This document shows, in pieces, positions 7,336 through 16,680 of a stretch of 64,000 bases of DNA. The stretch comes from Streptomyces sp. RFCAC02. GTDB taxonomy: Bacteria; Actinomycetota; Actinomycetes; Streptomycetales; Streptomycetaceae. The stretch lies in assembly GCF_004193175.1 (NCBI RefSeq), contig NZ_SAUH01000001.1:2583501-2647500 (forward strand), read 5' to 3'. A model generated the notes under the pieces. That model did no database searches. It saw only the letters and a program-made list of their open reading frames with translations, and was not told where the DNA came from. Both the position numbers and the translations under genes were made by a program. How positions within the stretch are numbered: position 1 is the stretch's first letter; each line of letters begins with the position of its first letter.

Positions 7336-8022
7336 ATGGGAAACGCTGAACTGCTCCGCCTTTTCGACGGACTTCGCGTCGCCGACGTCCGTGACGGCCT
7401 GGACTGGGCCGGACTGCACGCCAAGGGCACCGTCTCCCCGGACGTCACCCCTCTGTGGCAGGGCGCGCGGATGACCGGCATCGCCCGCACCATGCGGCTG
7501 CGGCCGTCGGAGAAGGCGGTGCCGCCGCTGACTCCCGAGGAGTACACGGAGTGGGCCGGCCGCTGGTATCGCGAGATCTACCCGAACCGGATCACGCCGA
7601 CCATCGAGCAGGGCGACATCGTCGTGATCCAGTCCGCCGGGCTGCCGGTCGGCGAGGTCGGCTCCAACAACTCGCTCGAGTGGCACGCGGCCGGCGCCAC
7701 CGGCGTGCTGACCAGCGGCGGGGTCCGCGACACCGACGAGTGCATCATGCAGGAGGTCCCCATCTTCTGCCGCTACCGCGCCCAGAGCATGGTCCAGGGC
7801 CGGGTGGAGTTCGACTCCCTCCAGGTGCCGGTGGACATCGGCGGCGTCCTGATCCGCCCCGGCGACATCGTGGTGGCGGACGGGGACGGCGTGGTGGCGG
7901 TCCCGGTCGAGCACGCCGAGACGGTCGCCAAGTACGCCCGCCAGGAACTGGACAACGACAAGATCGGCCGCCGCCGCATCTACGAGCAGCTCGGCCGGCC
8001 GCTGGACGACTCGGTCCTGTGA
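7336..8022 (+). CDS. RraA-like / class II pyruvate-type aldolase family protein
   Basis: 228 aa. The family signature GEVGSNNS (107-114) and SGGVRDTDE (128-136), with the Arg-Asp pair R131/D132 that binds substrate and metal in HMG/CHA aldolase and RraA-like enzymes, is intact. Catalytically active relatives cleave 4-hydroxy-4-methyl-2-oxoglutarate-type 2-keto acids to pyruvate and decarboxylate oxaloacetate; RraA itself inhibits RNase E. Being the first gene of a GntR-controlled catabolic operon supports the enzyme role. ATG 7336 is used; no strong Shine-Dalgarno precedes it. Overlaps the next gene by 4 nt (GTGA). Confidence 0.85.
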   Translation: MGNAELLRLFDGLRVADVRDGLDWAGLHAKGTVSPDVTPLWQGARMTGIARTMRLRPSEKAVPPLTPEEYTEWAGRWYREIYPNRITPTIEQGDIVVIQSAGLPVGEVGSNNSLEWHAAGATGVLTSGGVRDTDECIMQEVPIFCRYRAQSMVQGRVEFDSLQVPVDIGGVLIRPGDIVVADGDGVVAVPVEHAETVAKYARQELDNDKIGRRRIYEQLGRPLDDSVL

Positions 8023-8873
8023 TCGCCCGCGAATCCACCCGCGTCGGCTTCATCGGCCTGGGCAACCTGGGCCGGCCGATGGCGGAGGCACTGCTGGCGA
8101 GCGGCTGGCGGCTGACCGTCGCCGACCGCGCCCCGGGCCGGGCCGAGGAGTGCGCCGCGCTCGGCGCGCTCCCGGCGTCGGGCGACGCCGACCTCGCCGC
8201 CTGCGACGTCCTCGCCCTCGCCGTACCGGACGACGCGGCGGTCGAGGCGATCCTGACTCCGCTGCTGCCCGCGCTGCCGGACGGCGCGCTGGTCCTGGTG
8301 CACAGCACGGTCCTGCCGCAGACGGCGCGCGCGCTCGCGGCACGCGCCGCCGAACACGGCGTCGGCCTCCTGGACGCACCGGTCAGCGGTGGCGCCGAAC
8401 GTGCCGCCCGCGGCGACCTGTCCGTCATGGTGGGCGGCGCGGCCGAAGACCTGGACCGCGCCCGCCCGGTGCTGGAGACGGTCGGCTCCGACGTGCGGCA
8501 CGTCGGCCCGCCGGGGGCCGGCGCGGCGGTCAAACTCGCCAACCAGCTCATGATGTTCGCCGCACTCGCCGGCGCCCACGAGGCGCTCGACCTGGCGGCC
8601 GCCCACGGCGTCGGCGCCGAGGACGTCCTCGGCGCGGTGTCCGGCGGCACCGGCGACTCATGGGTGGCACGCCACTGGGGCTTCTTCGACGACGTCGCCG
8701 ACGCGTACGACGCGGGCGGGACACCCGTGTCCGAACGCCCCTGGAGCAAGGACCTGTGGGAGGTGACGGCCGCGGCCCGCGCCGCGGGCGTCGCCCTCCC
8801 CCTGACCGGGCTCCTCGCCCAGACCATGGCCGACCGCGTGGAGAGACACGCGCGCTCGGCGCGGCGGCGCTGA
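8019..8873 (+). CDS. Beta-hydroxyacid dehydrogenase (3-hydroxyisobutyrate dehydrogenase family)
   Basis: 284 aa. N-terminal Rossmann motif GLGNLG at 13-18, substrate-binding motif DAPVSGGAERAARGDLSVMVGG around 119-140, and the catalytic-Lys motif GAGAAVKLANQLM with K172 and N175. Family members oxidise 3-hydroxyisobutyrate, tartronate semialdehyde, 6-phosphogluconate or similar beta-hydroxyacids with NAD(P). Start GTG overlaps the RraA stop. In this operon it may work on a C3-C6 hydroxyacid released by the aldolase. Confidence 0.9.
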   Translation: MIARESTRVGFIGLGNLGRPMAEALLASGWRLTVADRAPGRAEECAALGALPASGDADLAACDVLALAVPDDAAVEAILTPLLPALPDGALVLVHSTVLPQTARALAARAAEHGVGLLDAPVSGGAERAARGDLSVMVGGAAEDLDRARPVLETVGSDVRHVGPPGAGAAVKLANQLMMFAALAGAHEALDLAAAHGVGAEDVLGAVSGGTGDSWVARHWGFFDDVADAYDAGGTPVSERPWSKDLWEVTAAARAAGVALPLTGLLAQTMADRVERHARSARRR

Positions 8874-8912
8874 TCCGCCGGAGCCGCATCACGCCCCTGC
8901 GGAGGTTTCGCG

Positions 8913-9884
8913 ATGAAGGAAAACAACGCGGGCGGGAGATCGGGAGGCACCGGGACGCCCACCCGGCCCGAGCCACCCCGCACCCTGTCCAAGGGCCGCC
9001 GTGCCAGAGGGGACAACCGGGCCGCCTACGCGTTCCTCACCCCGTGGCTCATCGGCATGCTGGTGTTCACCATCGGCCCGATGCTGTTCTCGCTGTACCT
9101 GGCGTTCACCCGCTACGACCTGTCCAGTTCGCCGGAGTGGATCGGTCTGGACAACTTCCGGCGGATGTTCACCACCGACCCGCGGTTCTTCTCGTCGGTG
9201 GACGTCACCCTCACCTACGTCCTGTGGTCCGTGCCGCTGCTGCTGGCGGTGTCCCTCGGCCTGGCCATGGTCCTCAACCGCGGCCTGCGGTTCCTCACCG
9301 GCTACCGCGCCCTGTTCTACATGCCGTCGCTGATCGGCGGCAGTGTGGCGGTGGCGGCGCTGTGGCGGCAGATCTTCGGCGAGGAAGGCATCGTCAACAA
9401 GGCGCTGGGCTCCATCGGCATCGACCACGGCAGCTGGATCGGCGACCCCGGCTCGGCGCTCTACACCATCGTGATCCTGCAGGTGTGGACGTTCGGCTCC
9501 GCCATGGTCATCTTCCTGGCCGGCCTGCGGCAGATCCCGCAGGAGCTGTACGACGCGGCAGCGGTGGACGGCGCGGGACCGGTACGCCGCTTCCGCTCCG
9601 TGACCCTGCCGACGCTGTCACCGCTGATCTTCTTCAACCTCCTACTCAGCGTGGTCAACGCGTTCCAGGCGTTCACGGGCGCCTACGTCGTCAGCAACGG
9701 CACCGGCGGCCCCTCCGACTCGACCATGTTCTACACGCTCTACCTCTACGAACAGGGCTTCGCCCAGCTCAACATGGGCTACGCGGCGGCCATGGCCTGG
9801 GTGCTGGTCCTCGGACTCGCGATCTTCGCGGGGCTCCTCATGTTCAGCACCCGGTACTGGGTCCACTACGGAGACGAACGATGA
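8913..9884 (+). CDS. Sugar-type ABC transporter permease (MalF/UgpA-like)
   Basis: 323 aa with about six membrane helices, the first at YAFLTPWLIGMLVFTIGPML. The EAA loop reads QELYDAAAVDGAGPVRRFRSVTLPTL, close to the EAAxDGA pattern that docks an MsmK/MalK-type ATPase. GGAGGT stands 7 nt before the ATG. Forms a CUT1 importer with the next two genes; no ATPase is encoded here, so the shared MsiK-type ATPase of actinobacteria would be needed. Confidence 0.93.
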   Translation: MKENNAGGRSGGTGTPTRPEPPRTLSKGRRARGDNRAAYAFLTPWLIGMLVFTIGPMLFSLYLAFTRYDLSSSPEWIGLDNFRRMFTTDPRFFSSVDVTLTYVLWSVPLLLAVSLGLAMVLNRGLRFLTGYRALFYMPSLIGGSVAVAALWRQIFGEEGIVNKALGSIGIDHGSWIGDPGSALYTIVILQVWTFGSAMVIFLAGLRQIPQELYDAAAVDGAGPVRRFRSVTLPTLSPLIFFNLLLSVVNAFQAFTGAYVVSNGTGGPSDSTMFYTLYLYEQGFAQLNMGYAAAMAWVLVLGLAIFAGLLMFSTRYWVHYGDER

Positions 9885-10777
9885 CCACGACCGTCCGCGC
9901 GGCCCGCCGCCCGCGCCGCCCGCTCTTCGGCAGCCGGCCCACCCGGAGCCCGCTGCTCCGCGCCCTGGCCAAACACAGCGTCATGATCATCCTGCTGGTG
10001 CTCATGCTCTACCCGCTGCTGTGGATGTTCGGCGCGTCCTTCCGCCCCGACAACAAGGTCTTCACGACCCTGGGCCTGTTCACGGGCGACTTCACCACCG
10101 ACAACTACACCCAGGGCTGGAGCGGCGGCGACCAGCTCAACTTCTCCCGCTTCTTCCTCAACTCACTGACCCTGACGGTGCTGTGCATCATCGGCAATCT
10201 CGTGAGCTGCTCCCTGACCGCCTACGCGTTCGCACGGCTGGACTTCCGTTTCAAGAAGGTGCTGTTCGCGCTCGTCATCGCCACGCTGCTCCTGCCGTAC
10301 CACGTGACGCTCGTCCCGCAATACATCATGTTCAACCAGCTCGGCTGGGTGAACACCCTGCTGCCGCTGGTCGTCCCCAAGATCCTGGCCACCGACGCCT
10401 TCTTCATCTTCCTGATGGTGCAGTTCATCCGGGCGCTGCCGCGCAGCCTCGACGACGCCGCCCGCATCGACGGCTGCGGCCACTGGGGCATCTTCCGGCG
10501 GGTCATCGTCCCGCTGTCCGTACCGGCGCTCGGCACGACCGCCCTGTTCACGTTCATCAACACCTGGAACGACTTCCTCGGCCCGATGCTCTACCTCACC
10601 GAACCGGACACCTGGACCGTCTCCCAGGGGCTCGCGTCCTTCCTCGACGCCACCGGGCAGTCCAGTTACGGCTCCCTGTTCGCCATGTCCACCCTCTCGC
10701 TCGTGCCGGTCCTGGGCTTCTTCATCGCCGCCCAGAAACTCCTCGTCGAGGGCATCGCCACCAGCGGTCTGAAATGA
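9881..10777 (+). CDS. Sugar-type ABC transporter permease (MalG/UgpE-like)
   Basis: 298 aa with about six membrane helices; the first is SVMIILLVLMLYPLLWMFGASF. The EAA loop RSLDDAARIDGCGHWGIFRRVIVPL is clear. It overlaps the upstream permease by 4 nt (ATGA) and ends 10 nt before the binding protein. Second membrane subunit of the CUT1 importer. Confidence 0.93.
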   Translation: MTTTVRAARRPRRPLFGSRPTRSPLLRALAKHSVMIILLVLMLYPLLWMFGASFRPDNKVFTTLGLFTGDFTTDNYTQGWSGGDQLNFSRFFLNSLTLTVLCIIGNLVSCSLTAYAFARLDFRFKKVLFALVIATLLLPYHVTLVPQYIMFNQLGWVNTLLPLVVPKILATDAFFIFLMVQFIRALPRSLDDAARIDGCGHWGIFRRVIVPLSVPALGTTALFTFINTWNDFLGPMLYLTEPDTWTVSQGLASFLDATGQSSYGSLFAMSTLSLVPVLGFFIAAQKLLVEGIATSGLK

Positions 10778-10787
10778 GGAGACGCTG

Positions 10788-12122
10788 ATGAGACTCCGCT
10801 TCCGGCGCCGCCCCCTGGCGGCCGGCGCCGCCACCCTGCTCGCGCTGCTCACCGCGGCCTGCGGCCACGGCATGCCCGACCACACCGACGCCGAACTGCG
10901 CGGGCAGGGCGAGATCACCGGGGACATCCGCTTCTCCTGGTGGGGCTCCGCGTCCCGCAACGCGGTCACCAACGAGGTGGCCGACATCTTCGAGGAGCAG
11001 TTCCCCGGCACGCACGTCGAACGCGAGGCGGCCGACTTCGGCAACTACTTCAAACGCCTCAACGTCCAGGGCGCGGGCCGGAACATGCCCTGCGTCACCC
11101 AGCTCCAGGCCCGCACCCTGGGCGACTTCACCGTCCGTGACACCCTGCTGCCCCTCGACCCGATGATCGAGTCCGGCGCCATCGACGTCAGCCACATCCC
11201 CGAGGCCGTCCTCGACACCGGACGCGGCCCGGACGGCAAGCTGTACATGCTGCCCACGGGAGCGGCGTACGACTCGCTGATGGTCAACGAGACCCTGGCC
11301 GACGAGGCCGGCGTCGCGCTGCCCCGGCCCGGCTACGACTGGGACGACTACCTCGCGTTCCTCCGGGACGCCGACGCCGCCCTGCCCGACGACATCGCGC
11401 CCACCGCACTCCGCGGCGGCCTGCCGAACTTCTTCATCGCCTACGTCCAGGGCCTCGGCGGGACGATGTTCGACGGGAACCGGCTCGGCTTCTCCAAGGA
11501 CCTGCTCACCGAGTACTGGCAGATGTGGCAGGACATGGCCGGCGAGGGCCTGACGAACTCCCCGGCCGCCAACTCGGAGGAGCCCACCTCGCCCGAGGCC
11601 AGCTACGTCGCCCAGGGCGACGTGCTCAGCGACAACCGCCCGGGCAACGCGCTGACCCCGGCCCAGGGCACCCTGGACGGCACCGGCACGGGCGAGCGGC
11701 TGACCACCCTCCCGCTGCCCAGCGGCCCGGCCGGCTCCGGCAACGTGCTGATCACCTCGGGCATGTCCATCCCCCGCAACTGCGAGAACGTGCCCACCGC
11801 CGCGGCGTTCATCGACTTCTGGGCCAACGACGAGCGCAGCGGTGACCTGTACGCCTCGGCGAACGGCGCGGTCACCAACACCGAACTGCTGCAGCGCCAG
11901 CTCGACGACCCCGAGCAGCCCGACCTCAAGCGGCAGGAACTGACCCTCTACCAGCAGATCGTCGCCGACGACCCGCCCATCGTCCTGTACCCGCCCGGCT
12001 ACATGGCCGTCTTCGAGTCCGCCTTCACCCGCGCCTACGAGGACATCGCCTTCGGGAGCGCGTCCGTGCCCGAGGCCGTCGACGCGTTCTTCGAGGAAGC
12101 CAACGCCGGCCTCGCCGCCTGA
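10788..12122 (+). CDS. Solute-binding lipoprotein of the CUT1 ABC importer
   Basis: 444 aa. Signal peptide MRLRFRRRPLAAGAATLLAL then lipobox LTAAC with Cys25. Mature sequence opens IRFSWWGSASRN, the typical SBP_bac_1 first strand, and continues VADIFEEQFPGTHVEREAADFGNYFKRLNVQ. Two internal motifs, GAAYDSLMVNETLADEAGV and NVLITSGMSIPRNC, are usual for cluster-B sugar-binding proteins. It would present the operon's substrate to the permease pair; ligand not predictable. Confidence 0.92.
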   Translation: MRLRFRRRPLAAGAATLLALLTAACGHGMPDHTDAELRGQGEITGDIRFSWWGSASRNAVTNEVADIFEEQFPGTHVEREAADFGNYFKRLNVQGAGRNMPCVTQLQARTLGDFTVRDTLLPLDPMIESGAIDVSHIPEAVLDTGRGPDGKLYMLPTGAAYDSLMVNETLADEAGVALPRPGYDWDDYLAFLRDADAALPDDIAPTALRGGLPNFFIAYVQGLGGTMFDGNRLGFSKDLLTEYWQMWQDMAGEGLTNSPAANSEEPTSPEASYVAQGDVLSDNRPGNALTPAQGTLDGTGTGERLTTLPLPSGPAGSGNVLITSGMSIPRNCENVPTAAAFIDFWANDERSGDLYASANGAVTNTELLQRQLDDPEQPDLKRQELTLYQQIVADDPPIVLYPPGYMAVFESAFTRAYEDIAFGSASVPEAVDAFFEEANAGLAA

Positions 12123-12142
12123 CCCCCAGGAGAGAGATCACC

Positions 12143-13348
12143 ATGCACGACCAGACGGACCCCGACGCCACGGCACTCGCCGGACTGCGGGTGGTGGACC
12201 TGACCCAGGTGATGGCCGGCCCGTTCTGCACCATGGTCCTCGGCGACCTCGGGGCCGACGTCATCAAGGTCGAGAACCCCGGCGGCGGCGACCAGACCAG
12301 GCACTCCTGGGGCGAGAGCGGCGAGGGCCGTGACTCCACCGCGTTCTTCGCCCTCAACCGCAACAAGCGCAGCGTGTGCCTCGACCTCAAGTCCGCCCAG
12401 GGGACGGCCGACCTCCACGACCTGGTCCGCACCGCCGACGTCGTCGTGCACAACTGGCGCCCGGGAGTGGCGGAACGGCTCGGCGCCGACTACGCGACGC
12501 TGTCCGCGCTCAACCCCGCGCTGATCTACGCGAGCGTCTCCGGTTTCGGCAGCAGCGGCCCGTACGCCCGGCGCCCCGGCTACGACCTGATCGCCCAGGG
12601 GATGACCGGCGCCATGAGCGTCACCGGCGAACCCGGCGGCCGTCCGGTCAAGAACGGTCTGCCCGTGGGCGACCTGGGGGCCGGCCTGCTGCTGGTGAGC
12701 GGCATCCTCGCCGCCGTCCTGTACCGGCAGCGCACCGGCCGCGGCCAGCAGGTGGAGACCTCGCTGTACGAGGCCGTGATCGCCATGTCCGTGTGGGAGT
12801 CCACCGAGTACTGGGCGACCGGTGCGGCGCCGAAGCCCCTCGGCTCCGCCAACCGCATGTCCGCCCCCTACCAGGCGCTGCGCACCCGCGACGGCCACCT
12901 CACCGTCGGCGCCAACAACCAGCGTCTGTGGCGGAACCTGTGCGAAGCCCTCCGCCTCGGACACCTCACGGACGACCCGCGCTTCGCCACCAACATGGAC
13001 CGCATGCGCAACCGCGACGAGCTGGCCGCGCTGCTGGAGGAGCGGCTCGCCGAGGACGACACCGGCGCCTGGGTGGACGCCCTGCTCGCCGCCGGCGTAC
13101 CGGCGGGGCCGATCCTGGACTACGCCCAGGTGCTCGACCACGACCCGCACGTGCGGGCCCGCGGCCTCGTGCGGGAGCTGGACCATCCGGTCGCCGGCCG
13201 CGTCAAGGTGCTGGGATCGCCGCTGACCCTGGGCGCGAGCCCGGCCGTCATCCGCCGTCACCCGCCGCTGATCGGCGAGCACACCGAGGAGGTCCTGGCC
13301 GAGATACGCCGCGGCCGGGAAGCGGACGCGGCGGAGGCCGGCCGGTGA
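12143..13348 (+). CDS. Family III CoA-transferase (CaiB/BaiF)
   Basis: 401 aa. N-terminal LAGLRVVDLTQVMAGPFCTMVLGDLGADVIKVE is diagnostic, and the catalytic Asp is in GLPVGDLGAG (D177). VETSLYEAVIAMSVWE and the C-terminal lobe (GPILDYAQVLDHDPHVRARGL) are also standard. Family members move CoA between carboxylic acids, forming the thioester as aspartyl anhydride intermediate. A good AGGAGAGAG site precedes the ATG. It would activate an acid for the crotonase-like protein that follows with a 4-nt overlap. Confidence 0.92.
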   Translation: MHDQTDPDATALAGLRVVDLTQVMAGPFCTMVLGDLGADVIKVENPGGGDQTRHSWGESGEGRDSTAFFALNRNKRSVCLDLKSAQGTADLHDLVRTADVVVHNWRPGVAERLGADYATLSALNPALIYASVSGFGSSGPYARRPGYDLIAQGMTGAMSVTGEPGGRPVKNGLPVGDLGAGLLLVSGILAAVLYRQRTGRGQQVETSLYEAVIAMSVWESTEYWATGAAPKPLGSANRMSAPYQALRTRDGHLTVGANNQRLWRNLCEALRLGHLTDDPRFATNMDRMRNRDELAALLEERLAEDDTGAWVDALLAAGVPAGPILDYAQVLDHDPHVRARGLVRELDHPVAGRVKVLGSPLTLGASPAVIRRHPPLIGEHTEEVLAEIRRGREADAAEAGR

Positions 13349-14124
13349 GCGGGGGCCGGGTCCTCGTCCACCGGGACGGTGACGTCGTCCGTATCACGCT
13401 GGCCCACCCCGAGCGCCGCAACGCCCTCACGTTCGCCATGTACGAGCAGTTGGCGGAAGCCTGCGCCGTGGCCGACGGGGCCGGGGTGCGGGTGGTGGTG
13501 CTGCGCGGCGCCGGCGGCCGGGCGTTCGCCGCGGGCACCGACATCCGGCACTTCGCCGGCTTCGACGGCGCGGGAGCGGACGGGCTGGAGTACGAGCGGC
13601 GCGTCGGCCGCGTCCTCGACCGGCTCGCCGGGCTGCGCGCCCCCCTGGTCGGGGTCGTCGAGGGTCCGGCCGTCGGCGGCGGTCTCGCCCTCGCCGCCGT
13701 CTGCGACCTGCTGATCGCCACGCCCGACGCGGTGTTCGGCGCGCCCGTCGCCCGTACGCTCGGCAACTGCCTGCCCGCGCCGGTCGTCGCCCGTCTCAAG
13801 GACCGGCTCGGCTCGGGCCGCACCATGGCCATGCTGCTCACCGCCGAACTGCTCGACGCCGTGACGGCGCACACCGCCGGCCTGGTGCACGAGGTCGTGC
13901 CCCGCGACCTGCTGGAGGAACGCGCCGCTGACCTGGTCGGGAGACTGGCCGACTGCGCCCCGCTCACCCTGGCCGCCCTCAAGGAGACCGACCGCCGGCT
14001 GCTCGCTGCCGGCGCCGCCGCCGACACCGACGACCTGCTGCGCCGCTGCTACGGCAGCGCCGACTTCCGGGAGGGCGTCGCCGCCTTCCTCGACCACCGC
14101 ACGCCCCGCTGGGAGGGCCGCTGA
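13345..14124 (+). CDS. Enoyl-CoA hydratase/isomerase (crotonase) family protein lacking the usual catalytic glutamates
   Basis: 259 aa, GTG start overlapping the CoA-transferase stop. Oxyanion-hole segments GRAFAAGTDIRHFAG and GPAVGGGLALAAVCDLLIA are present. The two Glu of classical hydratases (in the PEI and GKSLAMEMVLTG regions of rat crotonase) align with FGAPVARTLG and GRTMAMLLTAELL, so both appear replaced. It may be an isomerase, hydrolase or decarboxylase of the crotonase fold. Overlaps the next gene by 1 nt (TGATG). Confidence 0.85.
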   Translation: MSGGRVLVHRDGDVVRITLAHPERRNALTFAMYEQLAEACAVADGAGVRVVVLRGAGGRAFAAGTDIRHFAGFDGAGADGLEYERRVGRVLDRLAGLRAPLVGVVEGPAVGGGLALAAVCDLLIATPDAVFGAPVARTLGNCLPAPVVARLKDRLGSGRTMAMLLTAELLDAVTAHTAGLVHEVVPRDLLEERAADLVGRLADCAPLTLAALKETDRRLLAAGAAADTDDLLRRCYGSADFREGVAAFLDHRTPRWEGR

Positions 14125-14984
14125 TGCCACCCGCCATGCCCGTGATCGACGCCCACCACCACTTCTGGCGCGTCGCCCGCCAGCACCAGGCGTGGCGTAC
14201 GCCCGACCACCACGCGATCGACCGCGACTACGACCCGGCCGACCTGCGCGCCGAGCTGGCCGCGGCCGGCGTGGACGCCACCGTCCTGGTGCAGTCCGTC
14301 GACACCCCCGAGGAGAACGACCGGCTGGCCGCCTACGCCGACTCGGCCGACTACGTGGCCGGCGTCGTCGGCTGGCTGCCGCTCGCCGATCCCCCCGCCG
14401 CGCGGGCCGAACTGGCCCGCTCCGCGCACCCGTCGCTGCGGGGCGTACGCACGCTCGTCGGCCGGGACCCTCTCGACTGGCTGAACCGGCCCGATGTCCG
14501 CGCCCTCTTCACCGACCTGGCCGACCGCGGCCTGACCTGGGACGTCGTCCCCGTCACCGCCGAGCAGGTGCGGAACGTCACGGCGCTGGCCACCGCGGTG
14601 CCGGAGCTGCGGATCATCGTCGACCACCTCGCCAGGCCGCCGGTGGAGACCGGGACGCCCGGGCCGTGGGCCGCACACCTGGCCGCGCTCGCCGCGCTGC
14701 CCGGCGTCGCCTGCAAGCTCTCCATCGGGATCGACGTCCTCACCGCCTGGGACCGCTGGGACCCCGAGGCCCTGGTGCCGTACGTCGCGCACGCGCTGGA
14801 CGTCTTCGGTCCCGAACGCCTGCTGCTCGCGTCGAACTGGCCGGTCGTCCTGCTGCGCCGCGACTACGGGCGCGCGCTCGCCGACCTCGCCGAAGCGGCG
14901 GCGCGCGCGGGAGCCGGCCCCGCCGACCTCGCCATGATCCGCGGCGCCACCGCCGCCCGCTGGTACCGGCTGGCCCCGGCATGA
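14124..14984 (+). CDS. Amidohydrolase-2 family hydrolase (L-fuconolactonase / PDC-hydrolase-like)
   Basis: 286 aa. Starts with the family motif VIDAHHHFW, then LVQSVDTPEEND, GVRTLVGRDPLDWL, IIVDHLARPP and the terminal LLLASNWPV motif with its conserved Asn/Ser site. These are hallmarks of COG3618, which includes L-fucono-1,5-lactonase, L-rhamnono-lactonase and LigI 2-pyrone-4,6-dicarboxylate hydrolase. It would open a lactone in the pathway. ATG 14124 or MPVID four codons later are both possible starts. Confidence 0.88.
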   Translation: MPPAMPVIDAHHHFWRVARQHQAWRTPDHHAIDRDYDPADLRAELAAAGVDATVLVQSVDTPEENDRLAAYADSADYVAGVVGWLPLADPPAARAELARSAHPSLRGVRTLVGRDPLDWLNRPDVRALFTDLADRGLTWDVVPVTAEQVRNVTALATAVPELRIIVDHLARPPVETGTPGPWAAHLAALAALPGVACKLSIGIDVLTAWDRWDPEALVPYVAHALDVFGPERLLLASNWPVVLLRRDYGRALADLAEAAARAGAGPADLAMIRGATAARWYRLAPA

Positions 14985-15505
14985 CCGCCATCCCGTTCGA
15001 GGACCACACGCCCGAACTCGCCCCGGGCGCCTGGCTGGCGCCCACCGCCACCGCCGTCGGCGCCGTCCGGCTCGGGGCCGACGCGAGCCTCTGGTACGGA
15101 GCGGTGGCCCGCGCCGACACCGAACGCATCGTCATCGGCCGGGGCAGCAACGTGCAGGACGGCTCCGTGCTGCACGCCGACCCCGGCTTCCCCGTCCTCG
15201 TCGGCACGGGCGTCTCCATCGGGCACCGCGCCGTCGTGCACGGCTGCACCGTGGAGGACGACGTGCTGATCGGCATGGGCGCCGTCCTGCTCAACGGCGC
15301 GCACGTCGGGCGCGGCTCGCTCGTCGCCGCCGGCACCGTGCTGCTCCAGGGCACCCGGGTGCCGCCGGGCTCGCTCGTCGCCGGCGTACCCGGCCGGGTG
15401 CGCCGTGAACTGACCGGGGACGAGGCCGCGGACATCCGCCGCAACGCCGACCACTACCGGGACCTGGCACGCCGCCACGCCCGCAGGGAGCCGACCGCAC
15501 CATGA
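14981..15505 (+). CDS. Gamma-carbonic-anhydrase-like left-handed beta-helix protein
   Basis: 174 aa of hexapeptide repeats. The zinc-ligand pattern of gamma-carbonic anhydrases/YrdA proteins is visible: NVQDGSVLHADPGF followed by VSIGHRAVVHGC. The C-terminal helix is LTGDEAADIRRNADHYRDLARRH. Relatives beside catabolic genes (CaiE, PaaY) are thioesterase-like or carbonic-anhydrase-like helpers in CoA-ester pathways; PaaY removes dead-end CoA thioesters. That role would fit the CoA transferase upstream. Overlaps both neighbours by 4 nt. Confidence 0.85.
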   Translation: MTAIPFEDHTPELAPGAWLAPTATAVGAVRLGADASLWYGAVARADTERIVIGRGSNVQDGSVLHADPGFPVLVGTGVSIGHRAVVHGCTVEDDVLIGMGAVLLNGAHVGRGSLVAAGTVLLQGTRVPPGSLVAGVPGRVRRELTGDEAADIRRNADHYRDLARRHARREPTAP

Positions 15506-16680
15506 ACCTCACCGACCACCTCGCCACGATCCTGCCCGATGACGCCGACCGCGCCACCCTCGTCGGCCGCCTCCACGACCCGGCGGACGGCGGCCCCTCG
15601 GTCGTCGCGCTCCGCGGCGACACGCTCGCCGACCTCACCCCGCACGCCCCGACCGTCGCGGACCTGCTCGACCGGCCGGACGCCGTCGCGCTGGCCGCCA
15701 CCGCCCCCGTCGAACGCACCTGGCCGGTGGCCGAGGTGCTCGCCGCCACCCTCGCCGGCGACGCGCCCGCGGGGGACGCGCCCCGCCTGCTCGCCCCCTG
15801 CGACCTGCAGGTCCTCAAGGCGTGCGGCGTCACCTTCGTCCGCAGCATGATCGAACGCGTCATCGAGGAACGCGCCGCCGGCGACCGCGCCCGCGCCGCC
15901 GGGATACGCGCCCGCGTCCAGGAGGTCATCGGCGGACGGATCGGCGACCTGGTGCCCGGCTCCCCCGACGCCGCCCGGGTCAAGGAGGTGCTGATCGCCG
16001 AGGACCTGTGGTCGCAGTACCTGGAGGTCGGCATAGGCCCCGACGCCGAGGTCTTCACCAAGGCACCCGTGCTCTCGTCGGTCGGCACCGGCGCCGGGAC
16101 AGGCGTCTGGTCCCGCTCCACCTGGAACAACCCCGAGCCCGAACTCGTTCTCGCCGCCGACTCCCGTGGCCGGGCCGTGGGCGCCACCCTCGGCAACGAC
16201 GTCAACCTCCGGGACGTCGAGGGGCGCAGCGCCCTGCTGCTCGGCAAGGCCAAGGACAACAACGCCTCGTGCGCCATCGGCCCGTTCATCCGGCTGTTCG
16301 ACGACGGCTTCGGCATCGACGACGCCCGCGCCACGGACATCACCCTCACCGTCACCGGCACGGACGGGTTCCGGATCGAGAGCGTCAGCTCCCTGCGCGA
16401 GATCAGCCGCGACCCGCTCGACCTGCTCGCCCAGGCCATGGGCCGGCTGCACCAGTACCCGGACGGGATGATGCTGTTCACCGGCACGATGTTCGCCCCG
16501 ACGCAGGACCGGGACGCCCCCGGCGAGGGCTTCACGCACCACCTCGGCGACATCGTGCGGATCTCCGCCCCGCGTCTCGGCACCCTGGTGAACGCCGTCG
16601 GGCACAGCGAGACGGCCCCGCCCTGGACGTTCGGCATCCGCGCGCTGATGACCAACCTCACCCGCCGGGGGCTGCTGTGA
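15502..16680 (+). CDS. Fumarylacetoacetate-hydrolase-family enzyme (2-keto-3-deoxy-sugar-acid dehydratase-like)
   Basis: 392 aa, much longer than ordinary FAH-like hydrolases. NNPEPELVLAADSRG carries the metal-binding ExE, TLGNDVNLRDVEG and LGKAKDNNASCAIGPF follow, and FTHHLGDIVRISAPRLGTLVN ends the fold. This length and pattern match XylX/KdaD-type enzymes that dehydrate 2-keto-3-deoxy-pentonates to 2-ketoglutarate semialdehyde in non-phosphorylative sugar oxidation. With a lactonase-like gene and a sugar-type importer nearby this is the best functional guess, inferred from family resemblance. Confidence 0.83.
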   Translation: MNLTDHLATILPDDADRATLVGRLHDPADGGPSVVALRGDTLADLTPHAPTVADLLDRPDAVALAATAPVERTWPVAEVLAATLAGDAPAGDAPRLLAPCDLQVLKACGVTFVRSMIERVIEERAAGDRARAAGIRARVQEVIGGRIGDLVPGSPDAARVKEVLIAEDLWSQYLEVGIGPDAEVFTKAPVLSSVGTGAGTGVWSRSTWNNPEPELVLAADSRGRAVGATLGNDVNLRDVEGRSALLLGKAKDNNASCAIGPFIRLFDDGFGIDDARATDITLTVTGTDGFRIESVSSLREISRDPLDLLAQAMGRLHQYPDGMMLFTGTMFAPTQDRDAPGEGFTHHLGDIVRISAPRLGTLVNAVGHSETAPPWTFGIRALMTNLTRRGLL

